A DNA stretch of 64,000 nucleotides from Posidonia oceanica (taxonomy: Eukaryota > Streptophyta > Magnoliopsida > Alismatales > Posidoniaceae), in NCBI GenBank assembly GCA_037176725.1, contig JAZBRS010000035.1:49920001-49984000 (forward strand). The letters are read 5' to 3'. The position numbers and the translations under genes are program-made. Shown here in pieces: positions 49,226-60,461 of this stretch (position 1 is the stretch's first letter; each line of letters starts with the position of its first letter). The notes under the pieces were generated by a model. It worked only from the letters and a program-made list of their open reading frames with translations, was not told the DNA's origin and searched no databases.

Positions 49226-49315
49226 GCGAGCGTAAGCCTAGAAAGACCGATTCTCGAGCGTGTCGGGGGTGCCTAACACCTTCCCTGCACGTAACAGGAG
49301 TCCTTGCCCAGTCTT
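49226..49315 (+). promoter_or_regulatory. Conserved LTR block
   Basis: Contains AAGCCTAGAAAGACCGATTC, then GGGGGTGCCTAACACCTTCC and ACGTAACAGGAGTCCTTGCC. The same block is at 1255-1335, 3885-3995, 12985-13075, 37010-37110 and 50420-50525, and is better kept than its surroundings even between the A and B LTR types. Legume Ogre LTRs, as I recall, carry a similar GGTGCTAATACCTTCCC. Function unknown. Confidence 0.6.
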
Positions 49316-49615
49316 TTGGCCCGCAATGACCATATTGCCCTTATCCTAGGCATGAGTCATCTCATTTGCATTCATTTGCATTTGTTTTCTTTTGCATTGC
49401 TTTGCATTGCATCTTTTGCTTGGTTTTGCGTGTTAAATCACGCATTTCCCTCGATTTTCCTTGTCTCCCGATAATAGACACAGTGGCGACTCTTAATTGT
49501 CTTATCTTCTTCTTTTCTTATCTTTTCTCCTCTGTTTTAAGTGTTTTCGGGTTGAGCCCTCCTCCTCGGACATAGCTGCTAATAGTAAACCTGATTCTGA
49601 TTGGGATTGCTACAG

Positions 49616-49633
49616 TGGCGACTCTACTGGGGA
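49616..49633 (+). other. Primer-binding site of element C (tRNA-Arg)
   Basis: TGGCGACTCTACTGGGGA, one base after the LTR end. One mismatch to the complement of plant tRNA-Arg(ACG) as I recall it. Confidence 0.85.
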
Positions 49634-50030
49634 TGTTAGACTTCGGCTTTCGCCTTTGCTTTCGCTCGCTTGCTTTGCATCTTTGTTTGCCTTTGTGCCT
49701 TTGTCTACCTTGTCTGTTTGCTTGTCTGCCTGTGTCGGCTCCCAGCGAGTCACACAGTGGCGACTCTGCTGGGGAAAGCAGACTTCGACTTTCGTTCCTG
49801 GCTTTTTCGCTCGCCTGTTTTGCAGCTTTGTCTGCCTTTTGTGCCTTCTTTGCCTATTTTGCTCGTTTTTCTGTGCAAACTCCTAGCGAGTCGCCGCATG
49901 GCTACTCTGCTCTGGTTTTGCACCTCCTTTGCTTTTGTTTGTGCTCTGTTTTGCTCTGCTTTGCCTCTGTTGTTTGTTTACCTGCTTATTTCCTTGCTTC
50001 TGCTCTTATTTGCTTTGCAGCTTACCTGTC
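49616..50030 (+). repeat. Primer-binding-site region repeated about every 142 bases
   Basis: Copies at 49616, 49758-49775 (TGGCGACTCTGCTGGGGA) and 49899 (TGGCTACTCTGCTCTGG). Copies two and three are preceded by AGCGAGTC(A/G)C; all are followed by pyrimidine-rich TTTGC-containing sequence. Copy two fits the tRNA about as well as copy one. Confidence 0.8.
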
Positions 50031-50131
50031 TTTACCTTTTTTATCTTGCTTACTTACTATTGCTTTATTTCCTGCACGATGCATGTCTACATACTTGTTT
50101 GGCAATAATATATGCTTTTTGAATGATGAAT

Positions 50132-50136
50132 GCTTT
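50132..50136. repeat. Target site duplication of A3, left copy
   Basis: GCTTT; the identical GCTTT is at 56452-56456. Confidence 0.93.
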
Positions 50137-53100
50137 TGCAGTAATCCCAATCGGAATCAGGCTTACTATTAGCGGCGATGGTCCAAGGAGGAGGGCTCAA
50201 CTCGAAAACACTTAAAAAGGGAAGAGAAAAGATAAGAAAAGAAGAAGATAAGACAATTCAGAGTCGCCACCGTGTCTATTATCGGGAGACAAGGAAAATC
50301 GGGGGAATGCGTGAATTAACACGCAAAACCAAGCAAGAAATGCAAAGCAAAGCAATGCAAAGGAAAACAAATGCAAATACATGCAAATGAGATGACTCAT
50401 GCCTAGGATAAGGGCGATATGGTCATTGCGGGCCAAAAGACTGGGCAAGGACTCCTGTTACGCGCGGGGAAGGTGTTAGGCACCCCCGACACGCCCGAGA
50501 ATCAGTCTTTCTAGGCTTACACTCGCATACGCAGGGAAATGCAGGTTTGAATGCCTAAATGCCAATGAATGCCTGAATGAATGCTCATAGGTGTGCTCTA
50601 AGTGGAAGGATGCAAAGCATGAAAGTAAACGTGCTCTCTAAGTACTCAGCTACGCTGTCTGTGTTCCGAACTGGGCGAAACCCAGCTCGTGAGAACTCCA
50701 GGCAGTAAGCATCACTGCCCAACATGCAAATGCAGGCGAAAAAGCAAAACAACGGGAAAACCATGCAATGCAGGCGACATGCAAGAGAAAATGGCGTAAA
50801 ATGCGCAAAACGAGGCAAGAAACGAAAACGGCACGTAAAACAGTGCAAAAAGACAAGATCAGCACGCAAAAGGGTGCCAAAAACAAAGCGGGCACGCAAA
50901 AAATTGCCAAAAGCGAAGCGGGTGCGCAAAACGGCGCCAAAAACAGAGCAAGCGTGCAAAACGGCGCAAAAGACAAAGCAGGCACGCAAAATGGTGCCAA
51001 AAGCAGGGCGAGCGCGCAAAACGGCGCAAAAGACAAGGCGGGCATGCAAAACGGTGCCAAAAACAGAGTGAGCCCGCAAAACGGCACAAAAGACAAGGCA
51101 GGCACGCAAAACGGTGCCAAAAGCAGGGCGAGCGCGCAAAACGGCGCAAAAGACAAGGCAGGCACGCGAAACGGTGCCAAAAACAGGGCGAGCACGCAAA
51201 ACGGCGCAAAAGACAAGGCGGGCACGCAAAACGGTGCCAAAAGCAGGGCGAGCGCGCAAAACGACGCAAAAGACAAGGCGGGCACGCGAAACGGTGCCAA
51301 AAACAGGGCGAGCGCGCAAAACGGCGCAAAAGACAAGGCGGGCACGCAAAACGGTGCCAAAGACGAAGCAAAACCTCGGCAAAACCATGCGGATGCAAAT
51401 GAAAAGAGAGAGGACAAGAAAAGCGAAGGGAGGGGCAAACGGTGTGTGTGTGAGAACAGACACTGTTTGAGGGCCACGCAGAGTAGGTGTGAAGACCTAC
51501 ACTGGGGAGAACAAGCAAGTGGAGGGATTACCACTGCTTTATGACCGTTTCCCACTAAACCGCCCCATGATGTGTCTCACACGCTGCCCAAAGCTCGCGG
51601 CGCGATCGAATCGTGGAAAAGGGGGAAGAAAGTCGCAATAAGTGGTGAATCCAGGGAAAACACAACACAAAACCCTTGGAGAAACGCGAAACGGGGATCG
51701 GAGTTGATAGACAAGAAGAGGAGGCCCTATTCTACATGCTCAAAGAGATAGAAAGCGGAAACAAGGCAAACAATGCAAATGGCATGCAAATGAATGCAAT
51801 GCAGGGGTTTAGGAGGACATACTTGGAAATCCTGGGGCCTGATCTGAAGTCTGCTGGGTCCATGCTGAAGAGCGCTTCGCCGTGGTCGTCTGGGTAGCTT
51901 ATTTGAGAAGATCCAACGGTCGGATTGGAAGATATCGCAGCTTCAAGGCAGGAGGGCCAGAACAGGGGAGAAGAACAGATCTAAGTGTTCAGGAGACCCT
52001 GGGGGTGTGCAAATGGGTACTCCCAGGTGAATGGGAGCTAAGGGAACTTTGGTGTGTGCAAAGGGATGCTAAATGCAAGACTAAATGAATGCAAATGCAT
52101 GCAAGAAGCAAGAAAAGACAAGAAGGGAATTTTTAGAAAAAAGCAGTTCAAATACCATTTTTGAAAAGAGGAGGGGTTTAAGTGCAAATTTTTGAAAAGG
52201 ATGGGGCTTACAGACAGGGGTTTTGAAAATAGGAGGAGACAGAAGGCAACTTTGCAAAGGATGGGATTAAAGATGCAAGTTTGAAAAAAAGAGTATGCAT
52301 TAGAAGAAGTTTTGAAAGCAAATGGCAAGCAAAATGCAATTTTGAAAAACTCTAAGGTCTAAAATGCAATTTTTCCAGAAAACAGGGTTCTGGGGAGTCT
52401 GGGAATGCAAGTGGAGGGCCTACATGCAATTTTGCAAACATGGGAGCTAAAATGCAATTTTAAGGGCAAAACAGGCATTTTATGTGATTTTATAATGATG
52501 CAAAGGACCTATGTGTCATTTTGAAATCATGCAAGGTCAAAAATGCAATTTAGTATGCAAAATATGCTCTGAAATCACAGATGATGGACTGACATGCAAT
52601 TTTTTGAAAATGCAGGGTTGAAAATGCAATGCAATAAGCTAAAATGCATGCAAAATGATTACTGTGCATTTAAATGGATCTGTATGCAAAAAGAAAAAAT
52701 CAGAGGGGCAAATATGCAATGCAGTATGCAAAATAAGGAAATAAACCCTAAGTTACTACAGTGCATGGGACCTAAATGCAAAAACAGTAAAACACAGGGA
52801 TACAGAATGCAATATGATATGGCAAAATTAAGGCATTTAAATTAAATGATCTACTGCAGGACCTGGATGCAATAACTGAAAACAGAAGGGCTAAAGCATA
52901 AATATTTATAACTAAACAGCACAGTAAAAGGACTGGAATGTAAATACAGAAGAACAGAAATACATAAAGCAATTTAGCATGGTTTTAGATTAAAAACAAA
53001 GCAACTTAAATAACAGAAGGATTGAAACACAAAAATAAAGAAACTTAAGCTAAACATGCAATGCTCACAAAAACTATACTACTGCAAAAATAAATGCACA

Positions 53101-54767
53101 GTGTCGGCCGACGGTGACGAGCACTGTAGCAGCTGGCTACCAGAGCTTACGACCGTCGGCACAGGGGGGCTGAGGACGCGCTGTCAGGCGGAGGCGGTGG
53201 TCCTGGAGCTGACGGAGGCAGGGCGACGATCGGCGGGGGGCGACGCGGCCTGGAACGCGCCGGAGTGCTCGTAGGAGCTCTGCAGAAGGTCTGGAGCTCG
53301 GTCCGGCCGTTCGACGCAGCGAAGCTGCATTCTGAAGACCGGAGGAGCCTCCTGACGTCCGTGCGGAGCTCAAGGGGTCACCGGGATGGCGTTCCGCTGG
53401 CTGGAGCGTCGTGAAGACCGGAGGACGTCGCCGGAGAAGACGGTCTGACCGGCGAGCAGCAACGGAACAGGAGGGCCGGAAACTTACTTCTAAGGGGCAG
53501 GGAAGCAGCAGAGGAAGAAAAGAAGACTAAGGGAAGTTGAGTTCACCTGATTCCGCGTCTGAGATGTCCTCCCGACGTCGATGGCTTCAGCAGTCGTCGG
53601 TGGAGGTCGTCCGGTCGCTGTAGGCGTCGTCGGCTGCTCGCGAGGTCTGGAGCTGCTTCAGAATGTTCTTCCAGTGCTTCCCAGACGTCCGGACGCGAGC
53701 TTCGAAGCTCGGGCAAAGATCTGGCAATTTTTGGGTTCAGGGATGTAGCCGGGGGCCAGGGGAGTTGTTTGCTGCTCTTTGGATTGGATGGGGCCTTCCG
53801 GAGGACTGCTGGAGCTTCGAAGAGTGATTCTGGATAGTTGGTTTGCTGTTCTGGAGGCTGTGGAGTGGATTCAGGAGATGGCCGGATTTCTGGTCAGTGA
53901 GGAGGATAGGTGTTTGTGGTGGAGTACTTGGCCGGTGGTGAGGAAGAGGGCTGAAGGTTAGGTGCTTCTGGAAGGTGGAGTTCAGGGGAATGTTGGGGAG
54001 GAGTTTGGGAAGAATCAGTGGACTGGGGTGAAGGGAATTCTGGAGTGGGTTGTGTTGGGTTTACAGGTGGACTGTCGGGTGATCTGGGGTGGATTCAGTG
54101 GTGGAGTGACAGTGAAGTGGTGAAGTGATAATGCAGGGTTGCTGGGTGAGTTTGGGGGAGCAATTGGGAGAGGTTCTGAGGCCGGGAAAGGTGTCGGGTT
54201 ACTGGAAAAGAAAGAGGAGGATTTGCTGTGGAATTTCAGAGGGAAAAGGAGAAGGATTGGGTGTGGGAATGCTCTGGAATGGTGGCTTCTCTCCGGGATG
54301 CCAAGGACTCTCAAGCTCTGCTCTCTCTTGGGCTCTTCTCTCTGGGAATTGAAGGATGCAGAGGAGGAAAAAGGAGGCCGTTTCAGGTGGGGAGAATGCT
54401 GCTGTAATTGCTCTCTGGTTCACTCCCTCTCTGCCGATGATGAAAGGCTGTCTGAAGGAGGAAGAAGGAGGTCGGGTTTTGTTCGAGCTGGAGCACTCGA
54501 ACCCCATGGCAGGAGGCTGGCTTGGGAAGGTGGGTTTGCAGGAGATTGGCAGCAAGTCTGGCCAGAAGGTGGCAGCTGTGGCAAAGAGGAGTAGGCCGGC
54601 GAGAGGTCGGGCTAGGGGGCTATAAACGCCGATAGCTGGAGCGAAGGCAGAGGAAGTGTGCTACAACGGGCGGCCGGCTGTGAGAGGGTGTGTCTGCAGA
54701 GGAAGCGTGCTGGGATTCGAAAATCAGAGAGGGAAGGAGAGGAGAAGGAGGAAGCAAGGTGCTGCTG

Positions 54768-54800
<33 letters not shown>

Positions 54801-56451
54801 AGAAAAGAAAGAAGGGAGGAGGGAGTAGGGGCGTGATGGGCCGGAAAAAAAAGGAAAAGAAAAACAAAGAAGAAGGAGAGAAACGGGCTGATGGGCTCAG
54901 CAAGGAAAAAGGAAAGAAAAATGAGAAGGAAGAAAGAGAAGGAAAAGTGAGGAAATAAAATTAGGAAAAAATAAATTAAAAATAAGTAAAAATACTAGAA
55001 AGGTTGTGTTGTGAGTTAGGATTTTAATTAGATTTTTAATGACTATTTTTAGGTTAATTAGTGTGTTTTGGGCTTGATTAGGGTTTTAGGGTTTTGTTTT
55101 GTTCTTAATTTGTTTTCCATTTGATTAAGTGTTTGTTAAATCTTTTAAATTGTTTTGTTAATTGTATTTTTCTTGTTAAGCATTTTAGGATGTTAATTAG
55201 GATTTATTTTTAGGTTAATTAGGAAGGGTTTTGGGCTTTTAGTTTTAGTCTTTTAGGTTTTTTTTTTCTTAAGTCTTTTGAATTAGGTTTTTGATTTTTA
55301 TTTGTTGATTTTTCTTGATGTTTTTTAATTGGGTTTCTCTGGTTTGACGGAGTGTTTTTAAGTCTTTTTAATGTGTTTTTCATTTTCTTTTTAATTAAGT
55401 TCTTAGGTTGTTTTTTTCTCAGGTTTGCTAAGTTAGGCTTTTTTCTTTCATTAATTACTTATCTTAGTGTTTTAATTGTTTTACTTCTTTCTAGGGTTTG
55501 TTTTTTTAATTCTTTTGATAGGGTTTTCTCTTTTGGTGGGTTTTGATTTTATTTTAGTTTTTTCCTTGATTTTTCAGTATTTTCTTTTAGTTTGTTTTGC
55601 ATTTTTTAGTTTGCATGTTTGATTTTCTTTTTAGCTTGATTTAGTTAAGTTTAGGTTTTTAATTGTTTGTTTAATGTTTTTAATTACTTTTCTTAGAGTT
55701 CTGGTTTGTTTCTTTTATGTTTTAGATTTTTACAGATTTTTAGGGAGTTTTATGGATTTTAGTAGAGGGAAGAAAAAGGAAAAGAGAAGGAGGAAGAAAA
55801 TGGGAAAAGGGAGAAATAAAAGGGAAAGAGATGAGTTGGAGGAAAATGATTCTTTAAAATTCAGGGAAAAAGCTAAAAATAAAGTAAAAATAGGAATAAG
55901 ATAGAGAAGGGATAGAAGCACAAAGAGGGCCCACAGCCAGGCAGGAAAAAGGGCAAGAAGGGGATGAAAAGAGAGATGATAATCAGGAGAGAGAGAGGAG
56001 AGAGAAAATGATAATCCCGGAGAGAGAAAACGATAATTAGGGCAAATGAGGGTCTTAAAGGTCTTGGATTGGGATGAAAGTTCGAGTGTGGGTAGTCTAG
56101 GGTTTGAGGAGCTGGCTCTGAAGTTTTGATTTGATTCCAAGGAGGTTTTGGAGGGGTTTGAAGGTGTAGAAAAAAAGGAGTTTTACCTAGGTTTTCTAGG
56201 GTTTTTGGGAATGGTCTTGGGTTTGAGAGTTTCTAAGTTCTTGGGTAGGTTTGCTAAGTGGGTGCTGGTGGGTTTTCCTATGGATTTTGGTCAGGTTTTG
56301 AGTTTAGGAAGAGGGGTAAAGGCTTAGGTCAAGTTTGGCTGGTTTTGAAGGGTAAAGAAGAGGGTTAGGGTTTGGTTTGGTTTGGGTTTGAGTCCAGCAA
56401 TCACCAGAGGGTCCCATAATGGTCCAAGCCTGCCAAGATGGGGTGTCAACA
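50137..56451 (-). mobile_element. A3: 6.3 kb solo LTR, Tat/Ogre type
   Basis: Minus-strand LTR from TGTTGACACCCC (at 56451) to GGGATTACTGCA (at 50137), TG...CA, flanked by GCTTT on both sides, without internal sequence. It splits the leader of C. It shares with the C LTR the short terminus lacking about 45 bases. Zones mirror A1: low complexity 54770-55750, GC-rich 53100-54760, degenerate repeats 52100-53080, minisatellite 50820-51370, conserved block 50420-50525. Confidence 0.93.
50820..51370 (-). repeat. Minisatellite with 60-base dimer structure in A3
   Basis: Two 30-base variants alternate regularly, one with AAAACGGTGCCAAAA(A/G)CAG and one with AAAACGGCGCAAAAGACAAG, giving about seven 60-base dimers. 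Other LTR copies show only the 30-base order. Confidence 0.92.
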
Positions 56452-56456
56452 GCTTT
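56452..56456. repeat. Target site duplication of A3, right copy
   Basis: GCTTT directly after the A3 terminus. Confidence 0.93.
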
Positions 56457-57405
56457 CTTTTACACACTTGCTATGTCACTACGCACGCACATACCCTATA
56501 TATATGCCTTTTGACATGATGGATGCTTTTTCTTCACTATCATGCTCACAAACACTCGCACATGCCATGCACTTACCTTTTACTATGTTGTATGCTGTCT
56601 GCTTGCCATATTTGACTGATTTTCTTCCCTTTCGCACATGCCATGCCTAGGATAGTAGAGACTTGTTTGCTCTCCCTATGGTTAACTAAAAACGGCAAGT
56701 AAAAAGAACTTCTAGGAGCAACTAGAGACTACAAACAATCCTGCACCCCCTTGGTCTAATAAAACGCGCAAGATAAAAAACTTTAAGCATTCGCATAAGC
56801 ATCATATAGGGCATGCATTCTTCTCATCTGAGTCCACCTACTAGTTTGCGAAGGATGGTCCCGACCCCTTGTTCCACCACTTTTGGCGTGGGTCAAGTCG
56901 GTCGGTCTGTCCCCCCTTTGTCCAGGGGTCGTGTCAGTGTAGTGGAGTGTACTGCCCACGCTTTGGCAGGGTCAGGGCCACCAACGCACCACCCTGTTAT
57001 TTCCTCAGCTTTGGTTAGGAGTTTGACAGGGAGCCTACTTTTTCTGACTTGAGTCGGTGACCCGTACACCTGGGGATACCCGAAGTAGACCACCTGCTAG
57101 GATATACTAGATAGGTGAGGGGGGCATACTAGAAAGCATGCATATCATTCATGCCATTTAACTTAACTCATTTGCATCTGTCTTTCAGCTTCTAATCCTT
57201 TTTTGTCTCTATCTGTGCCAGCAGTGATCGGTAAGTGAGTTCCCTTTACTGGAGCTTGAGTACCGTCTCTTTCTAGCACCCTTGTTGCGACCATGTTCGC
57301 GACCATTCCCCTTCTGAGCTATCCGCCTTTGCGACGATAGCTACTATTAGGAATCGCTACTTGCATACCCATCGCAGCCCTGTTCTCACGCGCTCTAGGT
57401 TAGCA
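56457..57405 (+). other. Element C leader, second part
   Basis: Non-coding continuation of the leader after A3, aligning in patches with 23000-23950 of B (for example GGATGGTCCCG near 56846, and TGAGTTCCC before gag). Acceptor-like AGs after pyrimidine runs at about 57188 and 57224, the latter followed closely by a GTAAGT at 57231. Confidence 0.6.
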
Positions 57406-59505
57406 ATGGCCCAGTACATCAGTGAGCCTCTCTTCACTCCTGTCACGGAGAGTGTTTCCGCTCCGGCCCCTCCGGTTGCTCCTTCTGCCTCTCTTGTTCC
57501 CTCTCCGACGCCAGGGTTTCCTCCCCTGACGCCTCTAGGATCTTAGTATGTCCCGGGACAGTGGCAAGCATCTCTTCCTCCGGATCCGGTCGCCGAGTCT
57601 ATCTTGATGACCGTTACTCGCGCTTCGGAGACGCCACTGCCCCCTCCTTCCTAGGGATACGTCACCTTTGACATCCCTCCTACCGCTGCTGCGACATTTG
57701 CTATAGCGCCTACTCCTCCCAGACAGTCTGTGTCTGTGTCGTTTGCCTCTCAATCCACGCCGGCACTGCACTTCAGCGTTCCTACTGACGGAACGCCTGA
57801 AGCTCAGTACCAGCACCTGATGGAGCTTGCCCAGAGACTGCAGGGCATGGCTCTATCGGTTCGTCCCTCTTCTGCTCCTGTCGCCCCTGAGGTTCCTTTG
57901 AGGCCAGTTCCTGCATTTCATGCATCCACCTCCACACCTCCGCCTCAACCATCGTCGCAACTGCTCACGGTTCCGACGATGGGGGCCCGGTTACCGCCTC
58001 CTTCTGCACAACACATAGCACAGCATACTCGTCTTCCCCCTGGTGGCCAGTCCTTTGGGCTGGCTGGAGCCCAGTACTCCACTGGCTCGCTGTCTGGCAC
58101 CCCGCCTGTACAGCAACTGGTGCTCCAGCATCCTACTCCTCCAACAGCACAGCATGTCTTCTACCCTCCTCCCCTGCATCAGGCCCAGAACCCCGCATTC
58201 ATTCCTGCATACACAGTTCCCCAGCACGGATACGCTGGCCATCCTATTGCTCCACCAGGCGACACTATGGTAGATCCGGAGGAGCACTTAGGTGCAACCC
58301 ATTCGGCGTATGTGCTCAATACCCCTGCTGATCCCTCTCCTATGGCAGCAAATCCAGACCCCATCAACAACCAGATGGACGTCTTGGAGAAGGCACTACG
58401 ACTAGTGCAGGGTACTGAGCACCAGACCTACCAATTTTGGGACCTCTGCTGCTTTCCAGAGGCGGTACTCCCTCCGAAGTTCAAAATCCCGGACTTCGAG
58501 AAATACAATGGTAGGGGCTTCCCCGTAGCACACCTGAAGGCGTATTGCGGTGATCTCACTCAGCTTCAAGCTAATGAGAGCTTGCTGATCTGCCTGTTCC
58601 AGAAGAGCTTGACCGGGCTGGCACTCGAGTGGTTCACATCGCTTGATATGTCAGCCATCAAGACTTGGAACGACCTCAGTCAGGCGTTCCTGGAACAGTA
58701 CTCCTTCAACCTCGATCTAGTCCCAAAGCAGGCGGACTTGATCGCAATCAAGCAGAATTCCAGCGAGCCGTTCGGGGAATACGTCGGCCGTTGGCGCGCC
58801 CTTGCCTCACAAGTCCGAGATAGACCCTCTGACGAGGAGTCTATCGAAATCGTTATCAAAGGGGTGCAGCCATCTCTTGGAGCTCTGCTTAGCATTCAGC
58901 CAGTCACTACTTTTGCAGCACTTATCCGAGCTGGAGCGCGCGTGGAGAGTTCTTTGCGGAGTGGCAACTTCCCGGCTCTCTCTGCGTTCGCTAAGCAGGC
59001 CGCAATCAGCAGTAACAGTGCCAACAGCAGTGCCTCCAACAACAACAGCGGCAGCAGCAACAACCGACCAAAGAAGAAGGATTCGCCGAAAACCGCTGTT
59101 GCATTCGTCGACTCTCCTGCTGTGCCTGTTCACTTGCCATCCCAGCCTGCCCCAGCTCAGATGGTGTATGCTCCTGCACCTAGGAATCCACCCACACCAC
59201 AGATCACAACCACCGCTAGATCGGTCTACCCTACCGCACTGGTTCAGCAAGGCTCATACCAGAGGCAAAGAAGGCCACCCATTGAGAAGCAGAAATTCGC
59301 CCCACTAGTGGAACTGCTCACGGTCATCTTGCCAAAGGTTGCATCGCTCCTGAAGTTCCCAGAGGTTCGCCCGCCCCCAAATCCTTTGCCGCATTGGTTT
59401 AAGGCGAACCTCTTCTACAATTTCCATTGAAGCGTCGGGCATTCGACGAACAATTGCTTCTCTCTGCGGAACGCTATTCAGGACATAATCGAATCGGGAA
59501 CGATT
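57406..59505 (+). pseudogene. Element C gag
   Basis: ATG 57406 (MAQYISEPLFTPV) opens one frame of about 700 codons with three internal stops: TAG 57544, TAG 57652 and TGA 59428. Order: P/S/Q-rich N-terminus (to about residue 280), VDPEEHLGATHSAYV, the capsid domain (FPEAVLPPKFKIPDFEKYNG, LLICLFQKSLTGLALEWFTS, TWNDLSQAFLEQYSFNLDLV, FGEYVGRWRALASQV, DRPSDEESIEI), a basic S/N-rich stretch with RPKKKDS, and a remnant zinc knuckle (F-H-stop-SVGHSTNNC, then LRNAIQDIIESG). The first two stops fit CAG to TAG; the third fits CGA to TGA. About 60 percent or more identical by eye to B gag in the capsid. It would form the particle shell and bind RNA. Confidence 0.88.
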
Positions 59506-60461
59506 GTGATTGACACGCACGAGGCATCCACTCAAGCACACACACATGCATCTGCACATTCAGCTGTTCCCCCTCATTCTGGCATCATCCACCAATCCCT
59601 ACCGGAACACACTTATCTAGGAGGGGCAGGAACCTTAGGCATCCATTTTGTCTTGCCTTCTAGGCCTACTACCTCTGTCATGGACCCCTCTGATCTTATT
59701 TCTGATATCTTTGAGCCTTTCCTTATCAATCTCTATCGCGCGGCAGTTGCCGACTCCGAGTCGGGAGTTCACATGGTCCGACCGTGTGCCAAGCCGGAGC
59801 ACCCCTCCGCACCTCCTGCTGTGCTTCCTCAGGCTAAACCCATGTACACCTCCTAGCTAGAGCCCAGCCTAGATCCCCTGTCCACCTCTTAGGGCAGCCT
59901 CAACTAGAATCCCCCATACATGTTTTAGGCAGACCTCAGCCAGCCCCTGCCTTCCCACCCCAACAACCTTACCATCTAGATAGACCTCAATACCCCTTAG
60001 GTCCCCCTATAACCCCTCCTGTGCTCGCATCACGTGCTCCAGTGGTTATTGATTTAACCCTGGACACCCATCGTGTCCCTTACAGCTACGCCACAGAAAT
60101 GTGTGCGGAAGTAACGCGATCGGGGAGGGTCTACAGACCCCCAGCACCAGCCATTAGGTCAAATTACCCCGAACCTGCTATGCCCCCACCCTCTAACCAA
60201 CCCATAGCGGACCCAACCTCAAATCAACCTGTAGCAAGCCAAACCCCTGCTCAGCCTGTAGCAGCCCAATCTCCTGCCACTACCCCTTTAGAGCTTGCCA
60301 AAACAACCCCTCCTGTTGCCAAAAAGAACCAACCCAAGGCAGACATAACCTCCCAACTTAAGAAGGTCAAAGCCGACATTTCCATTTGGGACCTAATCCA
60401 CACCTCTGCCGAACACTGCGAGGCTTTTCTTCGCGTGTTCCAGGCTACCCGTGTGCCCTAG
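59506..60461 (+). pseudogene. Element C gag-protease linker
   Basis: Continues the gag frame (HQSLPEHTYLGGAGTLGIHF, MDPSDLISDIFEPF) to a stop at 59856, and continues in another frame with LASRAPVVIDLTLDTHRVPY and SGRVYRPPAPAI. The shift lies near 59840-59845, where CCCATGTACACC seems to carry two extra bases relative to the later repeat CCCATACATG. The segment DISIWDLIHTSAEHCEAFLR with VFQATRVP precedes the protease and ends at TAG 60459, where B has Gln (EPQVISF). Confidence 0.8.

Larger units (their letters stand above)
43836..49614 (+). mobile_element. Element C 5' LTR (5779 bases)
   Basis: TGTTGACACCCCATTTTGAC to GGGATTGCTACA, TG...CA, followed after one base by the primer-binding site. 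Zones in order: AC-rich start, A-rich low complexity (44560-45290), pyrimidine-rich (45300-45540), GC-rich (45540-46930), TTGCAT-rich degenerate repeats (47150-47950), donor-like site (48180), minisatellite (48640-48950), conserved block (49226-49315), terminus. Its last 75 bases lack a segment of about 45 bases present in A0, A1 and D. Confidence 0.92.

Noticed and set aside
49616..49633. tRNA gene fragment.
   Set aside because: Only the 18 bases complementary to the tRNA 3' end are present, directly after an LTR: a primer-binding site.
50585..51555. Open frames of about 290-300 codons on the minus strand and 258 on the plus strand.
   Set aside because: They arise from the 30/60-base minisatellite, whose period is a multiple of three; several frames on both strands are open and the peptide is a bare repeat.
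58802..59308. 168-codon frame overlapping C gag.
   Set aside because: Shadow of gag in another frame.
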